This document shows, one piece after another, positions 12,301 through 25,187 of a stretch of 64,000 nt of DNA. Each line of letters opens with the position of its first letter. The stretch's first letter is position 1. The DNA comes from Epiperipatus broadwayi (Eukaryota > Onychophora > Udeonychophora > Euonychophora > Peripatidae). The DNA is taken from NCBI GenBank assembly GCA_028023455.1, contig JAQFVV010000153.1, positions 866,001 to 930,000 of the forward strand, in the 5' to 3' direction. Both the position numbers and the translations under genes were made by a program. The notes beneath the pieces were generated by a model, which searched no databases, was not told the origin of the DNA, and saw only the letters and a list, made by a program, of their open reading frames with translations.

Positions 12301-13867
12301 CATCTATCATACCATCAGTGGATAGAAAGTTGATCATTAATAAATTTAGCCCATTAAATCCTTTTAAATTTTTTTACATGGATGCTTTTTTAATAGTCAC
12401 CACATATCATAGAGTAATAAAACTTAACATAGTATATGTATATATATATCTCCAGAAATCACAATAATCATTAGATTAAAATTACTATCAAATACTTTTT
12501 TGGCATCTCCATTTTCCAATCATATTACTTTGTGACTTTAATAGGTCATGTGATAAATTTCCAAATAAATGTAATCATATTATTTTATTCCTATTATATA
12601 AGTTGAGAAGCTTTTCTTCTCAGAAAATTCAATCTCATTTAATAGTGGCAGACACAAATCTGTGATAGACCTGGTATTTTACTCACCATCAATAAATCAT
12701 TTAATAAATATTAAATTAATAAATGCCCCTTTTACAAAACATTCATGATGCATCAATTTCAAAAATTAATCTAAAAAAATCATAGCATTAGAGTACTATT
12801 GTAAACAAAAATTCCAGAATTTCTTTTTTCTAAGATTTATATATATATATGACAAAAATAAACACTTTAGAAATGGAACCAATACAAGCATAGATAATAG
12901 TTGTAAACATCATCTCCCATCAATCATATTACTAAACTCATAAAATCTTCAACAGATACCATAAAATTTATGAACAAAATATCTAAAGAATTACTCAACA
13001 TTCATCTACACAAGAAACTCCAATACATTAATAATACTAAAAAAAGTATATAAAACAATAAATAAATCACTTAAAGGACACGTAAGAAAGTTTTTTTTTC
13101 CAAAAGTACACTTGTACAAGGAATTATATAAACCAGGTATTGGGTCATTCTCTTAAATAATAGAGTTCCAAGTGCAATTGAAATTCAATCACAAACTATA
13201 TGTGGACAATACATGTTAGATCCTTTTTTCAGAAAAGATTCCAAAAAAAAAAAAAAAAAAACCTTAAATCATAAAAACATATTTAGGTAAATCAGAGGAT
13301 AAGACTTTATTAAAAAGCTTGAATAGTTGCCAGTTTTATGTCATCCTGGGTTACATGGCATATCAAAATGTGTGTAACTTCATTTAGACAGTGTTACATC
13401 AAAATTAATGGCAAACATAACTAATTTTTTATCATAATCCATACATGAAGTTGAAGATCTGTTTCTAATATCACTTAAACCATTTTTTTTTAAAAAAAAA
13501 TTTCTAATTAAATAATGTAAGACCTATATCTATGAGCCCCTTAGTTTTTAAAGAGGTTGAATCAGCATTAAAGGATAGTGTAAAACAGTATATTTTGTTA
13601 ACAATTTCAAATATGTAATTTTTAAAAAAAAATCCTTCATAAATCAGGCAACTTTTCTATTCAAAACAGTCACAGATTCAGTTAGGAAAAGGAAAAATAT
13701 AGTCCAATAGTAGTTCAATTAAACATCCAGGCAACATTTCATATCCAATTAAAAATCTATTGGATACATTTTTTAAAACCAATATACCTAAAAAATATTT
13801 ATATACTTATGAATCTAATTATTAAAAAGGAAATTATATATGTATAAAACAATAAATGTCTGAACTG

Positions 13868-15261
13868 TTATTCCAACCTCACCTCATTATTCAATATCAT
13901 AGGCTCATCAATCTGTTCACTATTATCTAGAAAAGGAAATAGACAGTATACCCCCCCCCCAGTTAAAAACAACTGTAAAGTGCATTGCATTTATGGATGA
14001 TATTTCTGGGTTTTTTACATTCCAAAAGACAAATTCCTAAGCCACAATTTATTTTACAAATCAATATACAAAAAAAAAAAAAAAATTAAACTAACTTTTA
14101 ACATGGAAAAATCTTTTTCTTGGCATATATATGATGGTGTTTGTGTTATAATAATCACTTCAAAGAAAATCCTAGTTCTTTTCCAGAATTTCTCTTTTAT
14201 TTAAGCCATGCATAAATGAGAACAACAATACAAAACCACCTGAATAATAAAATAGAAAATTATATCAACTTGCTATCTTAGCCATATTTCTCTCTTTATG
14301 CCAAAGTTTTACTAATTAACACACTAATAATAACTAAAATTATGTATTATAGCTCTATCATTTTATTATTAAAAATTTCAACAACCACATTTATTTACTT
14401 TGTAGAACAGTATTATGAGGAAGAACACATGCATCTTACAATAGATTGGGTCTACATTTTTTACATACATTTAGAATACAAAAAACATTAAGCACAATTC
14501 CATTATGTATAATAAACCTACCCTATCTAAAGGCAACTATATCTATTACTTCCATGGATAGACTATCTCTATTAGAGAGAAATTTAAAGATGCTTGTAGA
14601 TCTATCTAAACTTCTCTCTACCATTTGTCAAATTTCTATAATGAAATATCCATAAACTAATTTTTTATCATTCTCAAAAATAAGATCAAATCATATTAAA
14701 ATTAACTAACAAACAACTCTGTAACAAATTCAAACATTAGTCACTTGAACCAAAATATTTTGATTATCTTTTAAAACTGAATCTAGAATGACTACCTACA
14801 AAGTATTTCACCAAATATAAAAGACACTCAGAAGGTAAATGACTTATGTAATTTAAATCATCGAAAAAAAGAAACTGAAAAGCATATTTATTTTGACTGT
14901 CCTTATTTTAAAAATTTTTGCCTGATGATCCCAAGCTTATTTAGAGACAAAAACATAAAGCTTACAATATTAATTGTAATAATTTGCAGAGGTCATTTTG
15001 CAAAAAAAAAAAATACAACCCAGAATATTCTTTATGCATGCACTATGGTGCACAAGGTATATTTATCTATACAATGAAAATCTCAGAAGATACCCTAATA
15101 TATTTATTAAAAAATTAAAGTAGATAAAGCAAATGAATAAAAAAGAAATATAAAATTTATATTGACATGTGGTTGTGAGTAAAACAATAGTTGAATTTAT
15201 AACATGACCCAGCAATCATTATAAAAAAATAAAACTAATCTGTAAAAAAAAAAAAAAAAAA
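13868..15261 (+). pseudogene. Decayed LINE, RT to poly-A tail
   Basis: Plus-strand frames, broken by frameshifts, preserve the order of a non-LTR reverse transcriptase. Near 13876-13950, NLTSLFNIIG and LLSRKGN resemble the segment after the RT box CPLSPLLF. At 13981-14022, KCIAFMDDISGFF matches the F/Y-x-D-D catalytic box with both Asp kept (FMDD at 13990-14001). Further on, LPTKYF and, at 14838-14920, DLCNLNHRKKETEKHIYF with DCPYFKNF give the C-terminal zinc motif, one Cys apparently replaced by Asn. A last conserved-looking block ILYACTMVHKVYLSI lies at about 15030-15075. The element ends in a run of A at 15244-15261. The pattern suits a CR1/L2-like clade, but many stops show it is long dead. 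The 5' part before 13.87 kb could not be followed. Confidence 0.6.
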
Positions 15262-15377
15262 CAGCTATGAAAGCTCAGGAGTTTTTACAATTTATTTATT
15301 AAATTATAATTCAGCACATAATGGGTTAAAGTCCTAATATAATGATAAGTTCTAAATATACTTTATAAACTGATGCT

Positions 15378-15440
15378 CATGCTAGTGTATTAAATTCGTC
15401 AAAAGCGCATGACTGGAGGTTCGATACCTTCTTTGTATTA
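15378..15440 (+). repeat. tRNA-like relic
   Basis: GCTAGTGTATTAAATTCGTC resembles a D arm, and GGAGGTTCGATACC about 25 bases later is close to a B box. No paired acceptor or target duplication was found. Confidence 0.28.
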
Positions 15441-17560
15441 TAACAACAAATATAAATTAATATAAACTCGTTTTATAATAACAGTCTGTAAAATTTGAAG
15501 TTGAATTTCTTTTTCATATCATCTGTCTGTAAAACTTTAAGTTAAATTTGTAATCGCTTACTCTTTATGTGTCTATAAAAGCTTAGTGCTGAAACTGTAA
15601 TTACTTTGTTCCAAATGTATTTTAATGTAAAAGGCACTTGAAATATTAATAAAAGACCTTTGAAAGATAAAATATGGAGTTATATATTCTTTTCCAATTA
15701 AAAAATATAAATAATTTGATCTGTATAATATATAAATGCATATGGTTCCATGCATATAAAATATAATTAAAAACTAATGAAATAAAATTACAAAAATATG
15801 ACATATGCAGTCTTACGTATCATAAAGCTAATAATATATTCGTTTGCCTTTTACTTTATATTTGTGTGTTTGTTTGTGAACATAAAATTTATATCTATCT
15901 TTGAGTGTGTGAATTTGGAATTTAACCTAAGAGAAATTTTAAAATGTGATATCTACATTTTGTTTCTAGCTGTCCAAAAATATGTTTATCAGAAGGGGGA
16001 GAATAGCTCGTGACAATACAAAATGTTCATTATAATAAGATTAACTTTTTAGTGCCTTGACTTAGTAATAATAATGCTTTCTGCATTTTATGGTTAATCT
16101 TATATTTTTTGAATCAACATATGGTACATTTCTGAATTGAATGTAAAAGTTGTATTTTAAAATCCTAATATATAATTAAAAAAACATCTTTCAATTCATA
16201 TTTAATCACAATAAAAAATATAGATCTATATTTTTTTATAAAAGTATTTTATTTATATTTGTGCTATAGTTTTTTTATGCAAATGTATGTGTGAGCGTTT
16301 TAAAACATATTTACAGTTACAATTAACTGTAAATATATATTAATTTTTTTTACATGTGACTAATATTTTAGCTGCAAAAATTATATACTAAAGCACCGAC
16401 CTTTTGACTAAAATAAAGGACAGTAAAACCTATTAATTACATTCTCTTATAAGGCTCTACTTTGCGAATCACAAGGAAATCTTTAAAAATATATAATTCC
16501 ATATAATTTTGAAACTAGCTTAACATTAAGCAGTTATCTTTGAATTGATTTATAAACAATACAACAACTTCACCTTTTAGTTACTGAATGTAGTCGCTAT
16601 TAACCAAGACAATTGGAGCACGTGCATTACTACATCAGAGGCGGTTAAAAATGTCGCCTGCAGACTGATTAATATGTTTTAAGACTAGCTAACATTTATT
16701 TTTATGCAGATTGAATACGAACTGAAAAATACACTTCCATAGGCAAATACGAAATGGATTTGCTTTTAATGAAAAATTTAGCTAATAAAGATTTATGATT
16801 TAGAAGATTGTTGACAGACATAAGAGAACGGAAGAACAATTATTTAAAGCGAATTATAAAATACCAATTAGCAGTTGTAATCTGAATATGTGATCGGAAT
16901 TTTTAGTTTGTTTAATTAATTATTGCAAATGTATTTTAATATTAGTTAGATAATAGCTTTTTTTTTAAATGTTTAATGTTTTAAATATATTGTAAACGGA
17001 TGAATCTATAATAATTTATGTTAAGAATTAGATGGAAAGTAAATAAATAGATCTTAGATATATATCTAGAATTGGAGAAGTGTGCTTATTATTTAGCACT
17101 GCACATTTGGCAGCGTTTACATCTCATTTGAAGTAGACGTAAACAAAAAAATCCTTGTTTTGAATATAATGTATATCTGCTATTATGTTTAAATAAATAA
17201 CAATTGTTAAGGGGAAAGTGCAAACGTTTATATGCGGACAAATTATAGCAAAGTAACAATTTTAGTTTGAATAAAAGCTTTTTAAATTATAGAACAATAT
17301 AATTTTAAAAAGCTTACAGAAAACTGTACTTTTACTGCTGCCGAAACATATAGTAATTACATTTGGCAAGTGCGGATTTTTGCTTAAAAAATAATTAAAA
17401 AGATATTAGTATATATAAAAGGGCGAGCTTAGTGAAGTGATTTTTTCATGCTCACAATCAAAGATAATGAATTTTAGGTTTCGATTACCATTTAGTAAAT
17501 TGTAACAAGCAGCATGAAACCATGGTCAGAGGTTGGGGGGGGTCCTGACAGAGATATTTT
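15440..17560. other. CpG-retaining, gene-poor stretch
   Basis: CpG dinucleotides are visibly frequent here (for example around 16590-16660, 17100-17240 and 17340-17420), while most of the first 15 kb has very few. A palindromic GCACGTGC E-box-like word lies at about 16619. A small palindrome built on ACAGTTA/TAACTGT lies at about 16309-16335. Near 17415, ataaaagggcgagc recalls a TATA-like start, and GGTTTCGATTACC at about 17479 resembles a B box. No exon could be recognised. The stretch may be regulatory DNA or simply less methylated, but this is inference. Confidence 0.35.
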
Positions 17561-18165
17561 AAATGCTGGCTCTGGCTAAGCATTTATCACAAAGCTTGTT
17601 GAGGAATTGGCAATCCTCATTGATTATATCTTACAAACTTAAGAGAATTGGGTCATGTAATCTATGACTTATTTTGATTACAAAGTTTAATGTTTATTTG
17701 CGAATATGTACTAACTAACAAATCAAAACGTAAGGTAATAAGTCCCATGCCATTTATTGTTGTTTTTATAGAAGCTGTGCCACAATTTATTGTTTTTACA
17801 TACATGTGAATCAATGCTTTTAGTAATAGCAATAATAATTACAATTAACCAGCTTCAATTTAAAATAAGAAATATCTTACAATTTTTAAATTAAATAGTA
17901 AAAAATGTAGCTCAAACCTCATAAATAAACATATACTTAAAATATTATTTTACATAAAAATATTTTAATATCTATGTAACTTGATTAATTATAAACATGA
18001 TATGCCAAAATTTATAAACATAAAATATTGGTTAGTATTTATAAATATTTTATTAAAAAACAAATAAACAACATTGTAATGTGAAATTAACCTCAAAGAC
18101 ATCTGAAATATGTTGCATTTCAGTATTTTCTTGTCCAATTCACTATAACTTCTGTTTTTCTAACC
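17561..18165. other. AT-rich DNA, no gene recognised
   Basis: Begins just after a short oligo-G run (about 17535-17543). No coding or repeat signal was supported. Confidence 0.4.
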
Positions 18166-18965
18166 TCATCATTGTCAAATTAATGTTAATTACATCTAGA
18201 ACTAATTTTAAACATAAACAATTTTTTTCTATTTAATTTTTTAAACAAAACTTTTATTTTTTTTATTATGGCAAAAGCAATAGCTAAAGTCAGAATGAAT
18301 GCATTGGTTTTTCTCCCAATTACAAGTTGTGTCTGTATATTGTTGGGCTTTTTTTTGTCTTTTTCTAAAAATAAATAATTTCAAATAAAACCTGAATGTA
18401 ATCACATTATTCTAGTTAAAAAAATATTACACAAATATTTTGAAAAAAATAATCATATATATAAACAAACTATAAAAATATTATGTTTTCACATTTTAAT
18501 TCTCTGACATTTCTTCAACATTTCATCATTTTCTTTGTTCTCATGTTTAACATAGAATTTAAGATTAAATTATTATTACTTATCAGAAAATAATAGATTT
18601 TATTTTATTTGATAGATACTTTTATTTACTACTGAAATAAATTTTAAATGTTTACATTTTTTTTTTATAAATATTAAAAAATGAGATTGTAATCAAAACA
18701 AAAAGATTATATATACATCATCATTTCTAGAAAGACTATTTTCATTTTACAAAATCAATGAAATCATCATTATATGTCATTTTTAAAAATAATCTGAATA
18801 AATATTTATTTATTTCTCTTATATCTAATAAAATGTGCTTTAATGTTTCCTCCATATTCCTTGACTATAGTCATAGTTGGCTTTAACTCACTCTCAAACT
18901 GCTAATTTTTATGTTATTTTGCCATCTTTATGTCTATTTTATCAAGAAAAACATACCATATGATG
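18166..18965 (-). pseudogene. Decayed LINE ORF2 C-terminus
   Basis: On the minus strand, 18860-18740 reads NMEETLKHILLD then INKYLFRLFLKM, resembling the ETxxHILxDC zinc-tail wording of non-LTR reverse transcriptases; the expected Cys positions are lost. About 500 bases further along the strand, at 18310-18265, the frame TNAFILTLAIAFA resembles the last helix block that follows this motif, comparable to the one at 15.03-15.07 kb. The spacing is longer than expected, suggesting an insertion. The copy is heavily mutated and has no RT core. It is assigned by pattern only; the clade is unknown. Confidence 0.4.
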
Positions 18966-19036
18966 CTGCCAGTTTTTTAAAATTATTTTACATCTGAAAA
19001 CTCAATAATATTTAAATTTAAAGTTATAACAAGATC

Positions 19037-19555
19037 TAAGGCCTTCCTTCAAATGTGCTGATTGCTTGTTTCTCATTCTTTACAATATAGAGCATTGTCA
19101 AACATTTTGACAGGTCTAAATTCTTTGTTTTGATTTTCAAAATGAAAATGTATGTTTTAGAGTATTTATTATTATTTTCCTAAAATATGTATAAAAATAT
19201 ATAAATTATTTTAGAAAAATCATTCAGATTTTAGTAAAAATTATTTACTTTTACCTGAAAATAAAGTGAGAAAAAAATCAACGATGTAAGCTGTGTTTTG
19301 TAATAGGTTACGAAAAGTACATTTTATGTTGTATGCTATAGATTATTTTTATCAAGTATAAAAAGAAATTTATTTTTGAAACAACTTTTTTTTACTTTAA
19401 TAATTTGTAAAATTATTATTTTTTGGACACTAATCTAAAATAAGTATAATTTTAAAAAACAAATATATTTTACTGCTGATTCTGTAATTGGCCAATCAAA
19501 AGTGTAGAACTTTAATTCACTTGGTCAATAGAAATATTTTCAGTTAATGGATGTG
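19037..19555 (+). repeat. Dispersed repeat, copy 1 (about 0.5 kb)
   Basis: Collinear with 37550-38063 in the same orientation. Shared words in order include ATTCTTTGTTTTGATTTT, AAATGTTTTAGAGT-type text, AGATTTTAGTAAAAATTATT, TTACTTTTACxxGAAA, AATTTATTTTTGAAA and TTGCTGATTCTGTAATTG-like text followed by a CCAATCAAAAG box. There is no reading frame. Both copies lie on the upstream side of a minus-strand LINE, but the link may be coincidence. A shared CCAAT box about 80% of the way along is the most constant part. Confidence 0.7.
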
Positions 19556-20713
19556 GAAGAGATTAAAACTTTAAAATTTTTCAATATTTATTGCAAAATT
19601 ATGATATTTTCATACTCATTATTATAATTGCATTGCTTATGTAGAAAGCTAAGCTTCTAAATCACTTTAATGCATATTAGTATTGTCCACTGATATAATG
19701 TTTTATTTTTGAAAATAAAGTATTTCCATTATAAATCCTTGATAATTTATATTTTTAATTTCTAATAAATATTGTATAAATTATTGTATAAAAAATATCT
19801 AGAATTGTAATAAATTTGCAAATAAATATATTTTTGATTATACAAACTATTTTCTTTAAGCATTGTTGTAAAAATGGTGATGTTAAAAATCTGTCAGAAT
19901 ATAACAGAGGCACTTGTCAGGGTGGAGCTAAATTCTATTATTTAAGAAAGTTTTTGATTTTCTTGCTATCTATGAAGTTTTTTCACAACAAAATTTTATA
20001 TTATAATGTACATAGAAAAATAAACATATTACAATATAAGCCTGCAGAAATTCTCACTAGGGGATGAATTAATAAAAAATGATGCAATGTGTATGAAAAT
20101 ATAGTATGTAAAATATAAACAAAAGCATAAAAAGTCTTAGGTAGAGAAAACAAAAAATACTGATATCTTGAGTCTTTCTTTAAAATTAATAAATCAATAT
20201 TATTTTAGTTCCAACTTTTGCCATGAAATGAATGCAAAACAAACCAATGATTTCCAAAGATAGCCACAAGAAAATGAATTAAAGTTAAAACAGCTGCAAT
20301 GCCATCAGTGCTTCTATAATCTTATCTTCAGAATTAAAAAGATTTAAGTCACATGATGAGAAGAAAATATTTTTATGCATTTATTGTTATAGCAGTATGA
20401 CATCTTTCATTTTAATTTCACCATTTCATAAAGCCACCCAAAGTGCTTAATAGTGGTGAAGTTCAACAATACTGACTTTTTGTAATTCACATCTGAGATA
20501 ACTTTGATTTTATTTCTTAATATTTAGTTTAAATCTCAAATGTTTATATATTAATATTTATTAATATGTTTATAGTACTTGGTTTTCTTCATAATTTTTT
20601 GTAAGTGATATTTGCATTCAGAGTGCATATGTGTTTATATTTTTTTTCTAATTAACTTATGTAATAAACATAGTTTTACTTCTCAATATTCTGTAACAAA
20701 AAACACTTATTTA

Positions 20714-20960
20714 TAATTGTTAATAAAGAAGAATATATAAATTATTATTAAAGTTTATCAGCTTAATGTTTTCGAGGATCCATGCCTAATATTCATAGCC
20801 TTCATAAAATGTATAGTAAAATATATGCAAATATTCAAATAAGCTAGTATTATGTAGCCCATTTCTTTGAGAAGGCTATGAATATGAGGCATGGATCCTC
20901 GAAAACATTAAGCCAATAAACTTTAATAATAATTTATATATTCTTCTTTATTAATAATTA
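20714..20960. mobile_element. Fold-back element 1 of a cluster, 247 bp
   Basis: Arms 20714-20803 and 20871-20960 are reverse complements with only a few mismatches; the centre is about 67 bp. Recognisable paired words are TTCGAGGATCCATGCC with GGCATGGATCCTCGAA, and ATTCATAGCCTTC with GAAGGCTATGAAT. No open frame. MITE-like or a self-complementary insertion. The closeness of the arms implies recent origin or arm-to-arm conversion. Confidence 0.85.
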
Positions 20961-21070
20961 ACTTATGGTTTAATAAAAAAAATTCATTTACTTCTTAGTT
21001 TCAGAAGAAAGTTTGATCTGTCTTCCAAAAATATTTAAAAAAAAATTCCAACTTTATTTCATTACTGTAC

Positions 21071-21308
21071 AATGTAATAAACAAGGCAAAACGCTTCATA
21101 CAGTAGTGCCATCCTGTGCCAACCAGAGTAATCAATGGATGCCAGAGGCTTGTGCATAAAATCCCTGTCTAGTGCCTACTCATCCAATATCCCCAGAATA
21201 GTTTCTGGCTTGTGGTCTTTATGCACAAGCCTTCTGGCATCCATTTATTACTCTGGTTGACCCAGGATGGCACTACTATATGGAGAGTTTTGTCTTGTTT
21301 AATAACAA
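21071..21308. mobile_element. Fold-back element 2 of a cluster, about 240 bp
   Basis: The left arm (about 21071-21160) and right arm (about 21218-21308) pair over 80-90 bp: GTGCCATCCTGTGCC with its partner around GGATGGCACTAC, GGATGCCAGAGGCTTG with CAAGCCTTCTGGCATCC, and TGTGCATAAA with TTTATGCACA. The core is about 57 bp. Its arm sequence differs from the neighbouring fold-backs, so it is a separate family. Confidence 0.8.
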
Positions 21309-21410
21309 TTATGTGCTAGTATAAGAGATGATGATCATGCAATGTAATAAGTAAGTAATAAATATTAAACTTTCTTTCTACTTCTCATTACTTGTGTTGA
21401 TTAATTATAA

Positions 21411-21640
21411 ATATATAATATACTGTATACTTCTTAATTAACACTTTACAATTCAATTTTTACATACTATTTCTTTCTTCTTGCTTACAGTTTTAACTGC
21501 CCTGCAGTCATCAGCAGAGCTCTTTTAAACTTTACTACAACTACACCAGGGCAGTTGAAACTGTAAGCAAGAAGAAATAAATCATATGTGAAAATTACAT
21601 TGTAAAGTGTTAATTAAGGAGTATATGGTATATTATATAT
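21411..21640. mobile_element. Fold-back element 3 of a cluster, about 230 bp
   Basis: Arms 21411-21504 and 21547-21640 pair over about 94 bp with few mismatches: CTTCTTGCTTACAGTTT with AAACTGTAAGCAAGAAG, AACACTTTACAAT with ATTGTAAAGTGTT, and TTTTAACTGCCCTG with CAGGGCAGTTGAAA. The core is about 42 bp. It is the third hairpin within 930 bp. Confidence 0.82.
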
Positions 21641-22025
21641 AAATGATAAATACTTTTATTGTCCATTTGTGTTATTTTATAAGCACTTCACATAATAAAA
21701 TATAATATATTTTACAGTTTTGATTGATGATTTTTGTTAAATGTTTTACTGAACTCCTTATTTTTTTGACTAACATTTTTTAAAATATTACAATACTTTT
21801 CAATACTTATTTATGTTATATGTACAAATATTTAAAAGTATAAAAATTGTAATTACATATCTACCTATAATTTAGTAAGTCAAATATTTTACCGAACTCC
21901 AATTTATATATATATATATATTCTTGAATTATTATAGTATTTTATCTTCTATATAAAATGTTCTTTATTTCATAAATACAAATATTTCAAAATATTAGAA
22001 TTTTAATTATATTACTATTTAATAT

Positions 22026-22074
22026 ATATGTTGAATTAAATATTTTCATGGATTGTTATTATAATAAAGAATAG
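22026..22074 (+). repeat. Upstream copy of a ~48-bp direct duplication
   Basis: The text TATGTTGAATTAAATATTTT, then CATGGATTGTTATTATAATA, recurs at 22346-22392 with small changes. The second copy is part of a hairpin. Confidence 0.6.
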
Positions 22075-22337
22075 AAATAAAGAGATGATATTTATGTAAA
22101 TAGTAATAACTTTTGCCTTTTGATTTTGCCAGAAAACTATCAATTATTATTAATACACAATTTAAACAAATTTTGGCCATTAACCTCTAATAGCCTTTGA
22201 TGGAGTAAATCTTCTTTTACTTCAAACTCAAGTTGTTAAGTGGATTTAAATCCAAAAAATTATTTTATAGGTGTGATAATGTGAAAGAATAACACCTTTT
22301 TTGACATTCTGCAAATAATATTTTAAACTCATTCAAA

Positions 22338-22420
22338 GGGTTGTATATGTTGAAATAAATATTTTCATGGATTGTTATTATAATAAAAAATTGAAATATT
22401 TAATTCAACATATACAACTC
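22338..22420. repeat. Small inverted repeat, arms ~30 bp
   Basis: GGTTGTATATGTTGAAATAA at the left pairs with ATTTAATTCAACATATACAAC at the right, around a core identical to the duplication at 22026-22074. It may be a decayed end of the same repeat family. Confidence 0.6.
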
Positions 22421-25187
22421 TCTGGTATAACAATACTGGTTATTTTATATATCCAATCATGCATATATTTTATCACTACTCATATACATGTATTGTACTC
22501 TTCTTTTTAATACAACATTCTAAACACATAATTCTGTGCTCATTATGATTTCTTTATGGTAATCAGTTATCCAGGAGCTCTGGATGAATAACCCTATATG
22601 AAGGTTAAAATCATTCATTTAATTATTAATATAATATCATTCCCTTTTGGGATCATAAGAATTTAAAAAAATGAAATAAAAGTTTAGAGATTCACTATTT
22701 CTCACCCAGCATATTTATGAGCATCACTTTCTGATCTCAAACACCAATCTTATATCTACATAAGAATCATGCTGGGAGAGATGGAATACCGATCATGAAT
22801 AATCATAAAAGAAATAGCCACTAACTAACTCACTCAGGACAAGTGATTATTAAATCATAGGAAATATAATGGGGGACCATACTACACAAAGACACACTTT
22901 ATCAAATTGAATGATTATTACACTAATTCAAAATTAATTCTATTATACTTTCATAAACCCAAAAATAAAGGAATGACAAAGACATAAGTATGTTTCACTT
23001 AATTTTAATATGATGTATATATTTTTACACTACCCAGTATAATCTAATTATTTGTGCTCAAATATTCAAATAAATGCATGTACACACACACACTGCATAG
23101 AGAGATACATAACGCAATGAAAGATACAAATAAAAACAACATCAAATTTATCCAGACATGAAAGATTATTTTAAGTTGATGGTAAAAGTTAATTAGATTG
23201 TTCATGATGGAAAGTTTTATATATTGTTATAAAGACGCACTAATATTTGAAATAATATGAGTATATGTACTAAACATCTACATTACCTGGATTTCTTTTT
23301 TTTTCCAGGGAAACTGGTGGATTAACAAAAGTAATTTTTAATATTGCACTTGGTGTAATATAATGTCCATAGAAGTTGATAATTCCTGAAGGTCCAATCT
23401 GCTTGATTCATTCCTTGTTTGTTGATTTCCTTGGGGTTTGATTTTTGGCTTTGGAGACTTTGAAGTGGTCTATTATCAACATTGATTCACCTTGCAGAAG
23501 CTCTGGTATCTTTGTTGGATGGGGTGGCTAATCCCAGCACACTTACACTTTTACCCCAGCCTGTTCATGATTGATGAACAGTTATAGCTCTTTTATAATT
23601 TTCCAATTCTTCAATATTCTAAAGTTATTCCTGTAAATAGTACTGATGAAACTAATAATTATTTTTGTCTTTAAAATGATGCCAACAAAATTATAGACCA
23701 TGAGAAAAGAAAAAGGCCAGTTAATTCTTTTAATTTTTTTTTATAGTCCCCCTTCTTTCTAGAAAGTTCTTTTTACTTCACTCACATCTTATTCACGTCC
23801 ATATTTTTCAAAACAAAGTAAAAAGTTTTTAGCACCTGAAAGTTTTTTTTTACTTCCCCTTTTGTATTTTTAGCCTGTTTAAAATTATTTAGATAAATTA
23901 AAACAAAACTTCAGCAAAGGTATTTTCAAGATCTTTTTTCCATTTAATCTTTCGAAATAAAATGTAGTAACTTCCATTTTGAAAATAAAATATATCTTTT
24001 TTTTGCATGTCTTTTAATTTTCTTTTTATATCCCTCCATACAGCAATATATACACATGCGTTTCCACAAAATAAAAGAGCACACATCCCTCCTGTCTAGT
24101 TTAACCCTTTAATTCCCTATATAGAGTTATATATATAAAAATCTACTCTATTATTTAGATATATACAAATTTCCTGTTCTTAAAACAGGGTTTAAACCCA
24201 GCCCTTTTACACTGGTGTTGTTATTCTGTCACATTCTACCACCTATAAAAATAGCTTTTTGAACTTAAATTCATATATCTACTTGGAATGAAGTAAAAGA
24301 GGACCTCCTTTTATTTCAACATAAAACTCCAATAAAAGAGCTATTACATGTTAATGGAAAAACTTGTTTAGCCTCAGGGAAATTAGCAATTAGTAATGAT
24401 AGTTTCCTGACAACATCAAAATGTAAAGTTATCTCTGTTTACATGGATATAATATTTTATATATGTGTAATTTAATATGTCAGGATATTCATTATATACG
24501 TTATATTTGTTTAGTATTTCATATATTGAAATATTTCAAAATGTTTATATTTTCAATTATATATGTATGAAACAAAGCCAGATATACAATATTATTTTTA
24601 AATGTTTTCAAATTTGAGAATGACAATTGCCTTAATCTTGTTTTGGATATGTAATACAAATTATATTTATTAGCTATTAAGATCTAAGTTGATATAATTT
24701 TAGACTTTTTCTTTACATTAGTCTGAATTTCACTATATGTAACATCTTTGCAGCCTATAAGAGATTTAATTTCATCTATGCTACTTTATACAAACTTTGT
24801 TTGTTTTACATATAGAACTACTGAAGTAATTTTATCTTGTGATACTTATATATAGTAGTTATTCTATTACTAAATTTAGTTTTTATGTCTATTGGGAATA
24901 ATAAATTCTATTAACCTATCTGGATCCAGTTCCCATTACTATGTACCTGATACAGAGTCTGATTATGGTACTCTTATTATGAGACATGTGAGAAGTTTAG
25001 ATATGATTTTCAAGCTTGGGTGAGAAACAAAGTAACACTGGTAATGTAAAAGTATAACAATAATAATAAACTATGAGGGAAAATAGATATGAAAAATATT
25101 TCTCCATTACTTCCAAGATTTTCTTTCAATGAAAAATCAGGTATAATTGTCTATATAAGAAAATATGCCTATGTGTTTGAGGAGGGA
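22421..25187. other. AT-rich DNA, no gene recognised
   Basis: A relatively GC-rich patch at about 23380-23580 has no recognisable frame. At 24101 the word TTAACCC followed by TTTAATTCCC could be a piggyBac-type end (TTAA target plus CCC), but no matching partner was found. Otherwise unremarkable. Confidence 0.4.

Noticed and set aside
24101-24121. piggyBac 5' terminal repeat (TTAACCC)
   Set aside because: No matching inverted end with TTAA was found downstream of the transposase relic, and the word is short enough to occur by chance.
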